A stretch of 64,000 nt of DNA from a bacterium D16-56 (GCA_003611875.1 RAYY01000018.1:1-64000), one strand, 5' to 3'; shown: positions 27,289 through 35,732, counted from the stretch's first letter. Notes: generated from the letters alone by a model not told the origin. Made by a program: numbers and translations.

Positions 27289-27896
27289 GAAAGCTTTTTG
27301 CAGACGGTTATTTTGGACAGATGGAGGAAGGGCAGGATTTGGTTGCGGCAGGCTATGCGGGGCTGGCGGGGACCAGGCTGATTGCAGAGACAAAACGGCA
27401 GGAATTAACCGGCCGTTTTGCCGCCGGATATCTGGACCGATTAGCCTGTTTTCAGGAATATCCTGTGGTTCTGGAGAGAGAGCAGCGGGAATTAAAGGAT
27501 TGGGAACCATTTGGAGCTACAGAGTGTGAATCCGCTGGGGAGGGAGGTATTTTAGCTGCCGTATGGAACCTGTCGGGAGCTTACCGTTTGGGTGTGGAGT
27601 TTTCCTTAAGAAAAATTCCTCTTAAGCAGGAAACCATAGAGATCTGCGAGTTTTTTGGATTGAATCCTTACCGCATATATAGCGGCGGCTGCTGGCTGCT
27701 GGCGTCGAAAAACGGCGGAAGAACGGTAGAAGAATTAGCGGGACAAGGGGTTCATGGAGCGGTGATCGGAAGAATTACAAAGGGGATTTCCCGGATCATT
27801 ACCGATGTGGGGCAAGGCAGATTTTTGAACCGGCCTCAGCCCGATGAGCTGGAAAAGGTGATTCCTGATTGGAAACAGTATCGGATGTTGTTGTGA
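27285..27896 (+). CDS. AIR synthase-related protein (HypE/ThiL-like C-terminal domain)
   Basis: 203 aa with coupled ATGA start inside the VanW stop. The C-terminal half (LSGAYRLGVEFSLRKIPLKQ, EICEFFGLNPYRIYSGGCWL, GVHGAVIGRITKG) matches the C-terminal domain of the PurM/HypE/ThiL/SelD superfamily. The N-terminal ATP-binding half of that fold is not evident; instead there are about 75 unplaced residues with an A-rich helix (DLVAAGYAGLAGTRLIAETK). It is therefore a half-length member, as seen in many clostridial genomes, and its substrate is unknown. Confidence 0.75.
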   Translation: MRKLFADGYFGQMEEGQDLVAAGYAGLAGTRLIAETKRQELTGRFAAGYLDRLACFQEYPVVLEREQRELKDWEPFGATECESAGEGGILAAVWNLSGAYRLGVEFSLRKIPLKQETIEICEFFGLNPYRIYSGGCWLLASKNGGRTVEELAGQGVHGAVIGRITKGISRIITDVGQGRFLNRPQPDELEKVIPDWKQYRMLL

Positions 27897-27902
27897 AGAA
27901 AA

Positions 27903-28005
27903 CCTGCATGCGCCTAGCCGGCGGACGTACCACTATCCCATGAAAGTCTGGCGGGCGCATGGGGAATACCTGGATTTATGCCGCCTAATCGGCAGCGGGA
28001 TTTTT
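27903..28005 (+). repeat. Structured dispersed repeat, copy 1
   Basis: Begins 7 bp after the stop of the AIR synthase-like gene. ATGCGCC (27908-27914) pairs with GGCGCAT (27954-27960) around a conserved interior GCGGACG...CATGAAAGT-TGGCG. A second small GCCG/CGGC hairpin follows near 27980-27993, then GGGATTTTTA. The same order of blocks recurs at 47930, also just after a stop codon. It may act as a 3'-end element or terminator. Confidence 0.65.
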
Positions 28006-28025
28006 AAAGTAAAAAGGAGGCAGTC

Positions 28026-28508
28026 ATGAGAGAGAAGATTTTGGCAGTGATGGAGAAAAACAGCAGAATCGATATCCGGGATCTGGCGATTCTGTTGGGA
28101 GAAAGCGAGATAGCAGTGGCAAATGAGATTGCCGAGATGGAGAAGGAGCATATTATCTGCGGTTATCATACACTGATTAATTGGGAAAATACCAGTGAGG
28201 AAAAGGTGATTGCCTTGATTGAGGTAAAGGTAACGCCTCAGCGGGGGATGGGATTTGACAAGATTGCGGAAAGGATATACCAATACAGCGAGGTAAATGC
28301 GGTTTATCTGATGTCCGGGGCCTATGATTTTACGGTTATTTTGGAAGGCAGAACCATGCGCCAGGTGGCTCAGTTTGTTTCGGATAAGCTTTCTCCTCTG
28401 GATTCTGTTCTGAGCACAGCCACTCACTTTGTGTTGAAAAAATATAAGGACCATGGCACGATTCTCTGTGACCAGTTCCAGGATGAAAGGATGTTGATTA
28501 CACCGTGA
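28026..28508 (+). CDS. Lrp/AsnC family transcriptional regulator
   Basis: 160 aa. The N-terminal helix-turn-helix (KNSRIDIRDLAILLGESEIA, then VANEIAEMEKEHIICGYHTL) is followed by the RAM ligand-binding domain (ALIEVKVTP, VYLMSGAYDFTVILEG). Such regulators sense amino acids and form octamers. The ATG follows AAGGAGGCAGTC. The stop overlaps the GTG start of the aminotransferase gene (GTGA), so the regulator and enzyme are translationally coupled, and the enzyme's substrate is probably the cue (inference). Confidence 0.92.
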   Translation: MREKILAVMEKNSRIDIRDLAILLGESEIAVANEIAEMEKEHIICGYHTLINWENTSEEKVIALIEVKVTPQRGMGFDKIAERIYQYSEVNAVYLMSGAYDFTVILEGRTMRQVAQFVSDKLSPLDSVLSTATHFVLKKYKDHGTILCDQFQDERMLITP

Positions 28509-29671
28509 GAAATCCGTTATCGGAGAAAATTGTGACGATTCCGCCGTCAGGGATCAGGAAATTTTTTGATATAGTAAGTGAAATGAGGGATGCGATTTCT
28601 CTGGGCGTGGGTGAGCCGGATTTTGACACGCCATGGCACATCCGGGAGGAAGGGATCTACTCCCTGGAGAAGGGACGCACCTTTTATACAGCCAATGCAG
28701 GGCTTCGTGACCTTCGGGTGGAGATACATAATTATCTGAGGCGCAGATGTGGCTTAAGCTATGATCCGGATAAGGAGATTCTGGTGACAGTGGGGGGCAG
28801 CGAGGCCATTGATATCGCCATGCGCGCTATGCTGGATCCGGGAGATGAGGTGCTGGTGCCCCAGCCCAGCTTTGTGTCTTATGTACCCTGTACGGTGCTG
28901 GCAGGGGGCGTTCCGGTACCGATTGATCTGGAAGAAAAGGATGAATTTCGTCTGACGCCGGAGAAGCTGCGGGAGAAGATTACCTCTAAGTCCAAGATTC
29001 TGGTACTGCCGTTTCCCAACAATCCTACTGGGGCAGTTATGCGGCAGGAGCATTTGGCAGAGATCGCTAAAATCGTGGAGGAGCATGATTTGTTTGTGCT
29101 TTCTGATGAGATCTATGGGGAACTGACCTATGGGGAGGAGCATGTGTCCATTGCCTCGATTCCGGGGATGAAAGAGCGGACCGTGCTGATCAATGGATTT
29201 TCCAAGGCATTTGCCATGACAGGGTGGCGTCTTGGGTATGCCTGTGCGCCGGAGATTATTTTGAAGCAGATGCTGAAGATACATCAGTTTGCCATTATGT
29301 GTGCCCCTACCACCAGCCAATATGCGGCCATTGATGCCATGAAGAACAGCGACGAGGATGTGCGTCATATGCGGGAGTCCTATGACCAGCGGAGAAGATA
29401 TCTGCTTCATGCCTTTGAGGAGATGGGGCTGGAGTGCTTTGAGCCTTTAGGGGCATTTTATACCTTTCCCAGTATTAAGCGATTTGGGATGACCTCAGAT
29501 GAATTTGCAAACCGGCTGCTGCAGGAGGAAAAGGTGGCAGTGGTGCCGGGGACTGCTTTTGGAGACAGCGGAGAAGGGTTTCTGAGAATTTCTTATGCAT
29601 ATTCTCTTGAGAGCCTGAAGGAGGCGCTGGGAAGGATTGAGCGGTTTGTGAGGCGGCTGGACGGGAAATGA
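28505..29671 (+). CDS. PLP-dependent class I/II aminotransferase
   Basis: 388 aa, GTG start coupled to the Lrp gene. Fold type I features: LGVGEPDFDTP near the N-terminus, PFPNNPTGA, LSDEIYGELTY and the PLP lysine in NGFSKAFAMTGWRLGY (about residue 234). The closing Arg motif is in GEGFLRISYAYS. It resembles the aspartate/aromatic aminotransferase PatA group and probably acts on an amino-acid/2-oxoacid pair. The exact substrate cannot be read from the sequence. Confidence 0.93.
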   Translation: MRNPLSEKIVTIPPSGIRKFFDIVSEMRDAISLGVGEPDFDTPWHIREEGIYSLEKGRTFYTANAGLRDLRVEIHNYLRRRCGLSYDPDKEILVTVGGSEAIDIAMRAMLDPGDEVLVPQPSFVSYVPCTVLAGGVPVPIDLEEKDEFRLTPEKLREKITSKSKILVLPFPNNPTGAVMRQEHLAEIAKIVEEHDLFVLSDEIYGELTYGEEHVSIASIPGMKERTVLINGFSKAFAMTGWRLGYACAPEIILKQMLKIHQFAIMCAPTTSQYAAIDAMKNSDEDVRHMRESYDQRRRYLLHAFEEMGLECFEPLGAFYTFPSIKRFGMTSDEFANRLLQEEKVAVVPGTAFGDSGEGFLRISYAYSLESLKEALGRIERFVRRLDGK

Positions 29672-30165
29672 TGAATATCATATTATATGAGCCGGAAATG
29701 CCGCTGAATACGGGAAATATTGGGAGGACCTGTGTGGCGACCAATACCCGCCTGCATCTGATTGAGCCGTTGGGATTTAAGCTGAACGAAAAGGCAGTCC
29801 GAAGAGCCGGACTGGACTATTGGGAAAAGCTGGACGTGACGGTTTACTGTGATTTTTCGGAATTTCTGGATCGAAATCCCGGAGTGAAGATCTACATGGC
29901 TACAACCAAAGCGAAAAAGGTATATACAGAAGCAGCGTATGAACCAGATTGTTATTTGATGTTTGGAAAGGAAAGCGCAGGTATTCCGGAGGAGATTTTG
30001 ATCAAAAACCAGGAAAACTGCGTAAGGATTCCCATGTGGGGGGAAATCCGTTCCCTGAATCTGGCTAATTCTGTGGCGATTGTGCTTTATGAGGCGCTGC
30101 GGCAGAATGGATTTGAGAAAATGACCAGGGAGGGAAAGCTGCACCGGCTGGAGTGGAAGGATTAA
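29668..30165 (+). CDS. trmL: tRNA (cytidine(34)-2'-O)-methyltransferase TrmL
   Basis: 165 aa SPOUT-class enzyme. It opens MMNIILYEPEMPLNTGNIGR, with MFGKESAGIPEEIL and RIPMWGEIRSLNLANSVAIV forming the SAM-binding knot. It methylates the wobble nucleotide of tRNA-Leu isoacceptors in known relatives. The start overlaps the aminotransferase stop (ATGA); the second Met at 29671 is also possible. Confidence 0.95.
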   Translation: MMNIILYEPEMPLNTGNIGRTCVATNTRLHLIEPLGFKLNEKAVRRAGLDYWEKLDVTVYCDFSEFLDRNPGVKIYMATTKAKKVYTEAAYEPDCYLMFGKESAGIPEEILIKNQENCVRIPMWGEIRSLNLANSVAIVLYEALRQNGFEKMTREGKLHRLEWKD

Positions 30166-30210
30166 AAAATGCCGTAACCATTCAAAGAAAACGAATGGCT
30201 GCGGCATTTT
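30166..30210. terminator. Bidirectional terminator between trmL and the aldo/keto reductase
   Basis: AAAATGCCG...CCATTC pairs with GAATGG...CGGCATTTT with a 3-nt internal loop and 9-nt loop. A- and T-runs at both ends serve both converging genes. Confidence 0.9.
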
Positions 30211-30217
30211 ATTATTG

Positions 30218-31255
30218 TTAGAAATTATCCGTGGTCATTTCTTTTCCGGCTAAAACCTCCTCATAATCCTTCAGGTTCCGTTCCAACAGCTCCGGTGTGT
30301 TCAGACCATAAGGGCATTGGTCGGCGCACTGGCCGCAGTGAAGGCATTCCTTGATCTTCATCATTTTTTCCTGGCCTTCCGGGGAAAGGTGGGATGCAGA
30401 GGGAGACCGGCGCAGCAGCAGGGACATTCTGGCGCAGTTGTTGATTTCAATGCCTGCCGGGCAGGGCATACAATAGCCGCAGCCCCGGCAAAAGCTGCCG
30501 CAGAGCTGTTTCCGATCCCGGGTAATCAATTCCTGGATGGCTGGTGTCATGACGGGAGGGTGTTCTATGTAGCTTAAAAATTCATCCAGCTCATGTTCCC
30601 TCTGAATGCCCCATATGGGAAGCACATCCGGGTACTGGGCGGCAAAGGCATAGGCAGCGGCTGAGTTGGTAATCAATCCGCCGGATAGTGACTTCATGGC
30701 AATAAATCCCATGTTCTGCTTCTGGCAGCCGCGGACTAATTCAAGCTCTGGTTCACCGGACAGGTAGCAGAAGGGGAACTGCAGGGTATCATACAGACCA
30801 CAGGCAATGGCTTCCGAAGCTACAGCAAGACGATGGTTGGTAATGGCAATGAAGCGGATTTTTCCTTGTTCTTTTGCCTTCAGGGCCGCCTCATAAAGCC
30901 CGCTTCCATCGCCGGGTTTGGGACAGAAGGAGGGATTGTGGAACTGATAGATATCAATGTAATCGGTCTTTAAAAGAGTCAGGCTGGTATTCAGATCCTG
31001 CCAGAAGTCATCGGCATTTTCAGCAGCCGTTTTGGTGGCAATATAAATGTGGTTTCGAATCTCGCTTAGTGCGCAGCCTAATTTTTCCTCGCTGTCCGTG
31101 TAGGCCCGAGCCGTATCGAAGAAGGTGATGCCGCCGTCATACGCTTTTCTGAGAAGCTTTACAGCGTCCTCCTTGGGGATTCTTTGAATGGGCAAAGCTC
31201 CGAAGCCATTCCGGTCCGTGGCAATACCTGTTTTTCCTAACGTGATTTTGTTCAT
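30218..31255 (-). CDS. Aldo/keto reductase with C-terminal 4Fe-4S domain
   Basis: 345 aa. The reductase barrel shows FDTARAYTDSEEKLG (Asp and Tyr of the tetrad), IATKT (Lys) and YQFHNPS (His). The C-terminal 90 residues carry CGSFCRGCGYCMPCPAGIEI and CLHCGQCADQCPYGL, two cysteine clusters that should bind iron-sulfur. This fusion is common in anaerobes, where electrons may come from ferredoxin rather than only NAD(P)H (inference). The substrate is unknown. The ATG follows AAGGAGGATTTTCCCT. Confidence 0.92.
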   Translation of the reverse strand: MNKITLGKTGIATDRNGFGALPIQRIPKEDAVKLLRKAYDGGITFFDTARAYTDSEEKLGCALSEIRNHIYIATKTAAENADDFWQDLNTSLTLLKTDYIDIYQFHNPSFCPKPGDGSGLYEAALKAKEQGKIRFIAITNHRLAVASEAIACGLYDTLQFPFCYLSGEPELELVRGCQKQNMGFIAMKSLSGGLITNSAAAYAFAAQYPDVLPIWGIQREHELDEFLSYIEHPPVMTPAIQELITRDRKQLCGSFCRGCGYCMPCPAGIEINNCARMSLLLRRSPSASHLSPEGQEKMMKIKECLHCGQCADQCPYGLNTPELLERNLKDYEEVLAGKEMTTDNF

Positions 31256-31300
31256 AGGGAAAATCCTCCTTATAATGATTCAAGTGATGGTTGTTGTGTC

Positions 31301-32374
31301 CTAATCCAGACCATGAGAGCGAAAGCGCTCGGAGATCCATTTTCCGGATTCACTTAATTCTTCCTGGCTCCACCCGGAAACCTTGCTGCAGTCAGGAGCT
31401 ATCACACTGCTGGTTTCTGCTTTGTTTGCAAGATTCCAGCAGCAGTAGCTGATCTGATAGCTGTCCAGCAGATCAAGCCACTGTGCTGCCTGCTGAAAAT
31501 CATTGCTGCCATTGCCAGAGGCATCACAGGTACCGAACTCACTGACAAATACAGGCAGCCCCTGTGCGGTACAGGCCTCCAGGCGCTGGCGGAGCCAGTC
31601 AGTGTGGGTTGCGGCATAAAAATGCAGGGCATACAGAATATTATCATATTCCAGAGGAGCCGCAGCTGCCTGATGGATGTCCTGACTCCAGGTGGGGGTG
31701 CCTACAATGATTACAGCATCCGGATCATTGGCACGAATGACAGGAATCACTTCCCTGGCGTAGCTTTTGATGCTGTCCCAGGAAGCATTGGAGTTAGGCT
31801 CATTGCAGATTTCGTATAGTACATTTTTATGATCTTTGCAGAGGGAGGACATTTCCTGAAAGAATGTAAGGGCTTCTGCTTTGTGGACATTGGGATCCCG
31901 GTCATTCAGGACATGCCAGTCCAGGATCACATACATACCAAGTTCCGTGGCATAGTCAACCCCCTTTTGCACCAGAGCCTTTAGCTGGTTCTGGTCTCCG
32001 CCGCTGCAGTAACCGTTATATTCATCGGTGTACATGGCAAGACGGATGCAGTTGGTATTCCAGTCATCCCGCAGGGTGCGGAAGGTATCCAGGGTGATAT
32101 ATTGAGGAAACCAGGCAATGCCATGGGTGGACATGCCTCGAAGCTGATACGTTTCGCCTCGGCAGTCTGTCAGGCTGGAACCGTCTACATGAAGGGCGCC
32201 GTGGGATGCAACCGGGGAAGCTGCCGCTGCGGACGGTGGGCTTGATACAACAGCAGGCGGAGGAGTGGGGGAATCTGCCAATACTCTGGGAGCGGATCCA
32301 GGAAGAACATTGGCAGTCAATAGGACAGCTGAGAGAAAACAGATAAGCAATGGGGGGTGTTTTTTTACATACAT
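31301..32374 (-). CDS. Secreted glycoside hydrolase family 5 (cellulase-type)
   Basis: 357 aa from ATG 32374, behind GAGGAGAATTTTTTC. A signal peptide (about 1-34, LLICFLSAVLLTANVLPGSA) and a Pro/Ser/Ala linker precede a GH5 catalytic barrel. It has LRGMSTHGIAWFPQYI, MYVILDWHVLNDRDPNVHKA, the acid/base Glu in YEICNEPNSN and the nucleophile Glu in VSEFGTCDA. It should hydrolyse a beta-1,4-glucan or mannan outside the cell. No carbohydrate-binding or dockerin module is present. Two palindromes lie just upstream. Confidence 0.93.
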   Translation of the reverse strand: MYVKKHPPLLICFLSAVLLTANVLPGSAPRVLADSPTPPPAVVSSPPSAAAASPVASHGALHVDGSSLTDCRGETYQLRGMSTHGIAWFPQYITLDTFRTLRDDWNTNCIRLAMYTDEYNGYCSGGDQNQLKALVQKGVDYATELGMYVILDWHVLNDRDPNVHKAEALTFFQEMSSLCKDHKNVLYEICNEPNSNASWDSIKSYAREVIPVIRANDPDAVIIVGTPTWSQDIHQAAAAPLEYDNILYALHFYAATHTDWLRQRLEACTAQGLPVFVSEFGTCDASGNGSNDFQQAAQWLDLLDSYQISYCCWNLANKAETSSVIAPDCSKVSGWSQEELSESGKWISERFRSHGLD

Positions 32375-32429
32375 GAAAAAATTCTCCTCTCTATATGAAA
32401 AATATTGCAGTAATAATGCTTGCATTTTT

Positions 32430-32447
32430 TGTTAGCATGTGCTAACA
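32430..32447. promoter_or_regulatory. Perfect 18-bp operator-like palindrome
   Basis: TGTTAGCA-TG-TGCTAACA, 56 bp upstream of the GH5 start. The half-site resembles LacI/GalR-family operators. The regulator is not in the immediate neighbourhood. Confidence 0.6.
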
Positions 32448-32454
32448 TATATAA

Positions 32455-32474
32455 CAGTTAGTGACATCTAACTG
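32455..32474. promoter_or_regulatory. Second inverted repeat upstream of GH5
   Basis: CAGTTAG-TGACAT-CTAACTG, a perfect 7-bp inverted repeat with 6-bp spacer, 7 bp beyond the first palindrome. The two share the GTTAG/CTAAC core. An AT-rich TATATA between them on the minus strand could be the -10. Confidence 0.5.
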
Positions 32475-32542
32475 CATGTGAATATTCTATACATTTTAAA
32501 AGGCTGTTCCCATCTGACCCGTGGGAGCATGACTCAACTCCT

Positions 32543-32587
32543 ATGAAAAAACCGTCTGACCCCGCAAGTCTTAGACGGTTTTTTCAT
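32543..32587. terminator. Bidirectional terminator-like inverted repeat
   Basis: A perfect 15-bp arm ATGAAAAAACCGTCT/AGACGGTTTTTTCAT (32543-32557 with 32573-32587). It lies between two genes that diverge from each other, so neither ends here; it may insulate them or mark a lost gene or small RNA end. A further hairpin ACTGCTTT/AAAGCAGT lies near 32625-32650. No gene is visible in 32475-32867. Confidence 0.65.
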
Positions 32588-32867
32588 TTTCGGGAAACGA
32601 TTCTTCAGGAAGTAAAAGAAAGAACTGCTTTTTCCCCATAGAAAGCAGTCCCTCCGGTCACGATCATAAACCGTTACACTATAAAGCTTTGCTTGGTATC
32701 CCCATACCAGTTAAGAATGTAATCGGCACGGTGTGCGTCTTACTAATGTAGAATATACCATTTTTTGGATAAATAGTCAATGATTTTTGTGCAAAAATAC
32801 AGAGAAAATACAAAGGGGCTCTGGAATGTTTTTGGCAATACCAACATTTCGTTCCTTTTAAAATGAC

Positions 32868-32897
32868 CGGATAAATTCTGCCCAAACTGCGCATACT
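32868..32897 (+). promoter_or_regulatory. Forespore-type (sigma F/G) promoter candidate of spoVAF
   Basis: CGGATA (32868-32873), an 18-bp spacer and CATACT(G) (32892-32897). This resembles the TGAATA/CATACTA pattern used by sigma G in Bacillus. It stands about 37 bp before the spoVAF start. Confidence 0.4.
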
Positions 32898-32933
32898 GAT
32901 GGAATAAAATACAAAATGATGTGGAGGAAGGGC

Positions 32934-34352
32934 ATGGAATTTTCAAAATCGCTTTCAGAGAATGTAGAGCGGCTAAAGCAGGTGCTGCAGGCGGATAAGA
33001 ATTTTGATATTGTATACCGGACATTTACCATAGCAGGAAAAAAGGCGGCTTTGTTTTTTGTAGACGGATTTACAAAGGATGAGGTTCTGCTGAAAATGAT
33101 GCAGTCCTGGTGGTCTATCAAGGAAGAAGACATGCCAAAGGATGCCTATGGATTTTCTAAAAAGTATCTGCCTTATGGTGAGATCGGCCTGGTAAAAAAG
33201 GAAGATGATATGCTGGTACAGCTTTTGACTGGTATATCATGCTTATTTATTGACGGATTTGAGGTCTGCATGACCATTGACTGCCGCACCTATCCTGCCA
33301 GAAGCGTGGGAGAGCCTGAGAAGGACAAGGTCATGCGAGGATCCCGAGACGGCTTTGTAGAGACGCTTATTTTCAACACAGCGCTGATTCGGCGGAGAAT
33401 CCGGGACCCACGGCTTACGATGGAGATTTTGACCGCGGGAGAAAGCTCTCATACGGATATTGCTGTCTGCTATATGAGCGGAAGGCAGGACGAGGAGCTG
33501 CTGGATAAAATCAAGAAGCGGATCCAGAGCCTAAAGGTAGATGCGCTGACCATGAATCAGGAGAGCCTGGCAGAATGCATTTACCCTCATAAATGGTATA
33601 ACCCATTTCCCAAGTTTAAATTTACGGAACGGCCTGATACGGCAGCCGCCTGTATTTTGGAGGGAAATATTGTGATTCTGGTGGACAATTCGCCGGCTGC
33701 CATGGTTCTGCCATCCTCTGTGTTTGATATCATAGAAGAAGCGGATGACTATTACTTTCCTCCTATTACAGGAACCTATTTAAGATTGTCCAGGATGGTG
33801 ACAGCGCTTTTATGCCTGCTTTTGACGCCCACCTGGCTGCTTTTAATGATGAATCCCCACCTGCTTCCGCCATGGCTTGATTTTATCCGTGTGGAGGACC
33901 CTTCCTTTGTGCCTTTGATCTATCAGCTTCTCATTCTGGAATTTGCCATTGACGGTCTGCGGCTGGCAGCAATCAACACACCCAATATGCTTACCACACC
34001 CTTAAGTGTGATTGCAGGTATTGTAATGGGAGAGTATTCGGTAAAATCCGGGTGGTTTAACAGTGAGACTATGCTTTATATGGCTTTTGTGACAATGGCT
34101 AATTACAGCCAGTCCAGCTTTGAGCTTGGATATGCGTTAAAATTTATGAGGGTGTCGATTCTTTTACTGACAGCCGTCTTCAATGTTTGGGGATATTGGG
34201 CAGGGATATTGATTTCTGTCTGTGCAATTATCTTTAACAGGACCATTGCAGGAAAGAGCTATATTTACCCGCTGATTCCGTTTAAATGGGGAGAGCTGAA
34301 AAAGCGCTTTCTTCGGGGGCGGCTGCCTCTGTCAGAAGAGGGCAGAGGCTGA
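32934..34352 (+). CDS. spoVAF: SpoVAF / GerA-family spore germination membrane protein
   Basis: 472 aa from ATG 32934, which follows GGAGGAAGGGC. The large soluble N-terminal domain contains KKAALFFVDGFTKDEVLLKM. It is followed by about five membrane spans (from TGTYLRLSRMVTALLCLLLT) and a basic tail. The AALFFVDGF signature and KSLSEN opening fit SpoVAF, the GerAA-like protein of dormant spores that works with the SpoVA channel in dipicolinic acid release. The other spoVA genes are not here. The 3' end overlaps the convergent ansA gene by 21 bp. Confidence 0.88.
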   Translation: MEFSKSLSENVERLKQVLQADKNFDIVYRTFTIAGKKAALFFVDGFTKDEVLLKMMQSWWSIKEEDMPKDAYGFSKKYLPYGEIGLVKKEDDMLVQLLTGISCLFIDGFEVCMTIDCRTYPARSVGEPEKDKVMRGSRDGFVETLIFNTALIRRRIRDPRLTMEILTAGESSHTDIAVCYMSGRQDEELLDKIKKRIQSLKVDALTMNQESLAECIYPHKWYNPFPKFKFTERPDTAAACILEGNIVILVDNSPAAMVLPSSVFDIIEEADDYYFPPITGTYLRLSRMVTALLCLLLTPTWLLLMMNPHLLPPWLDFIRVEDPSFVPLIYQLLILEFAIDGLRLAAINTPNMLTTPLSVIAGIVMGEYSVKSGWFNSETMLYMAFVTMANYSQSSFELGYALKFMRVSILLLTAVFNVWGYWAGILISVCAIIFNRTIAGKSYIYPLIPFKWGELKKRFLRGRLPLSEEGRG

Positions 34353-35351
34353 TGTATACAGCATATCCCGGCCTATGGTCTGATAAAACATTTGGCGGAT
34401 CTGGGCAGGATCCTTTGTCTGTCCCAGAATCCACATAAGCTTGGTAACAGTAGCCTCTAAGGTCATGTCGTAGGCTTCTAAAAGCCCCAGCTCCTGCTTG
34501 ATGGATCTGCCTACCTCATAGACAGACATATTGCTGCCTTCATTGGTGACTTGGGTAGTCATGACCACCGTTTTTCCGGCTTTGATCCACTGCTCTATGG
34601 CTTTTTGGAAGTCGCCGGATTCATAGGAGGGAAGGCCGCCTACACCAAAGGATTCGATGATTACGGCATCATAATGACTGGACAGGCAGGTCAGTACCTT
34701 GGCATCCATGGAAGGGATAAGCTTTAAGAGGCATACCCGTTCATTCAGGCTTTCGTAAAAATGTACTGGTTCGGAATGCAGAGCTTTATCATCCAGATAG
34801 AAAATCACACGCTGGTCCTGAATGGCAGCAATATAGGGGTAATTAATGCTGGAAAATGCATTGTAGCTTTTGGTCCGCTCTTTTTTTCCGCGAGTTCCGG
34901 CAATGACCTTTCCGTCAAAAACAATAACAACGCCATAGGCATGGTCATGGCAGGCAAAAAGCAGGCTGTCTGTTAAGTTGGTTTTGGCATCCGTAATCTC
35001 TAGGTCAATGGGCTTTTGAGCGCCGGTGATGACAATGGGCTTTGATGAGTTTTGAATCAGATAAGACAGAGCTGCTGCAGTGTAGGCCATGGTATCGGTG
35101 CCGTGGCAGATTACAAAACCGTCATAGGCATCATAGCGGCTGCGTATGGCAGAGGCGATTTTCAGCCAGTGACAGGGCTGCATGTTGGTGCTGTCAATAT
35201 TGAGGAGCTGAAGGGTGTCAGCGTGACAGAAGCGGCGAACATCCGGAACATAGCTTAAAAGCTTATCCGAGGATATAAGGGGCTTTAGGCCGGCGGCGCT
35301 GCTCTGGGAGGCAATGGTTCCTCCGGTGGCGATCATCAGGATTCGTTTCAT
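34332..35351 (-). CDS. ansA: Type I L-asparaginase
   Basis: 339 aa. The N-terminal ATGGTIAS supplies the catalytic Thr and VICHGTDTMAYTA the second Thr/Asp set. Length and the lack of a signal peptide fit the cytoplasmic AnsA type. It hydrolyses asparagine to aspartate and ammonia. The ATG follows AAAGGAGTCTACTT. It is transcribed alone, convergent with spoVAF. Confidence 0.93.
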   Translation of the reverse strand: MKRILMIATGGTIASQSSAAGLKPLISSDKLLSYVPDVRRFCHADTLQLLNIDSTNMQPCHWLKIASAIRSRYDAYDGFVICHGTDTMAYTAAALSYLIQNSSKPIVITGAQKPIDLEITDAKTNLTDSLLFACHDHAYGVVIVFDGKVIAGTRGKKERTKSYNAFSSINYPYIAAIQDQRVIFYLDDKALHSEPVHFYESLNERVCLLKLIPSMDAKVLTCLSSHYDAVIIESFGVGGLPSYESGDFQKAIEQWIKAGKTVVMTTQVTNEGSNMSVYEVGRSIKQELGLLEAYDMTLEATVTKLMWILGQTKDPAQIRQMFYQTIGRDMLYTSASALF

Positions 35352-35382
35352 AAGTAGACTCCTTTCGTTTCGGGAGATGCTG

Positions 35383-35411
35383 TTTACATTTTTTTAGGGA
35401 CAGTGTATATT
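35383..35411 (+). promoter_or_regulatory. Promoter of DUF4250-cls transcript
   Basis: TTTACA (35383-35388), a 17-bp spacer and TATATT (35406-35411). The leader of about 135 nt holds a CGGATCGT/ACGATCCG stem (35434-35464) enclosing CTGCTGCAG. Confidence 0.5.
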
Positions 35412-35552
35412 AGTAATTATGGTTCCTGCCGTTCGGATCGTTTGGACCTGCTGCAGACGATCCGATGGGTATGGGCAGGCGTATATGGTTAATATTACCA
35501 TAAAGTGCATGAGTCAGACAACGGATAAAAAAATTTGCGGGAGGAGACGATT

Positions 35553-35732
35553 ATGGCAGCAATTCCAAAGGATCCATTCATGCTGGTGAGTTATGTAAAT
35601 ACACAATTACGAGATTTTTATCCCTCTGTTGAGGAGCTGTGCCAGGCGCTTGACTTAGACCAGAGCCGGTTGAAGGAAAAGCTAGAAGCAGTGGACTATC
35701 ATTACAGCCCGGAGAGAAATCAGTTTGTGTGA
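35553..35732 (+). CDS. DUF4250 small protein
   Basis: 59 aa from ATG 35553, behind GGGAGGAGACG; a TTG at 35535 lies within the upstream ribosome binding region. It opens MAAIPKDPFMLVSYVNTQLR and ends YHYSPERNQFV, the constant ends of DUF4250, a small Firmicute family of unknown function. It is soluble and mostly helical. It precedes cardiolipin synthase by 152 bp and could share its message. Confidence 0.85.
   Translation: MAAIPKDPFMLVSYVNTQLRDFYPSVEELCQALDLDQSRLKEKLEAVDYHYSPERNQFV

Noticed and set aside
26897-27510. Antisense Pro/Ser/Arg-rich frames opposite the VanW tail
   Set aside because: They mirror the repetitive Pro-rich codons of the sense gene and have no start signals.
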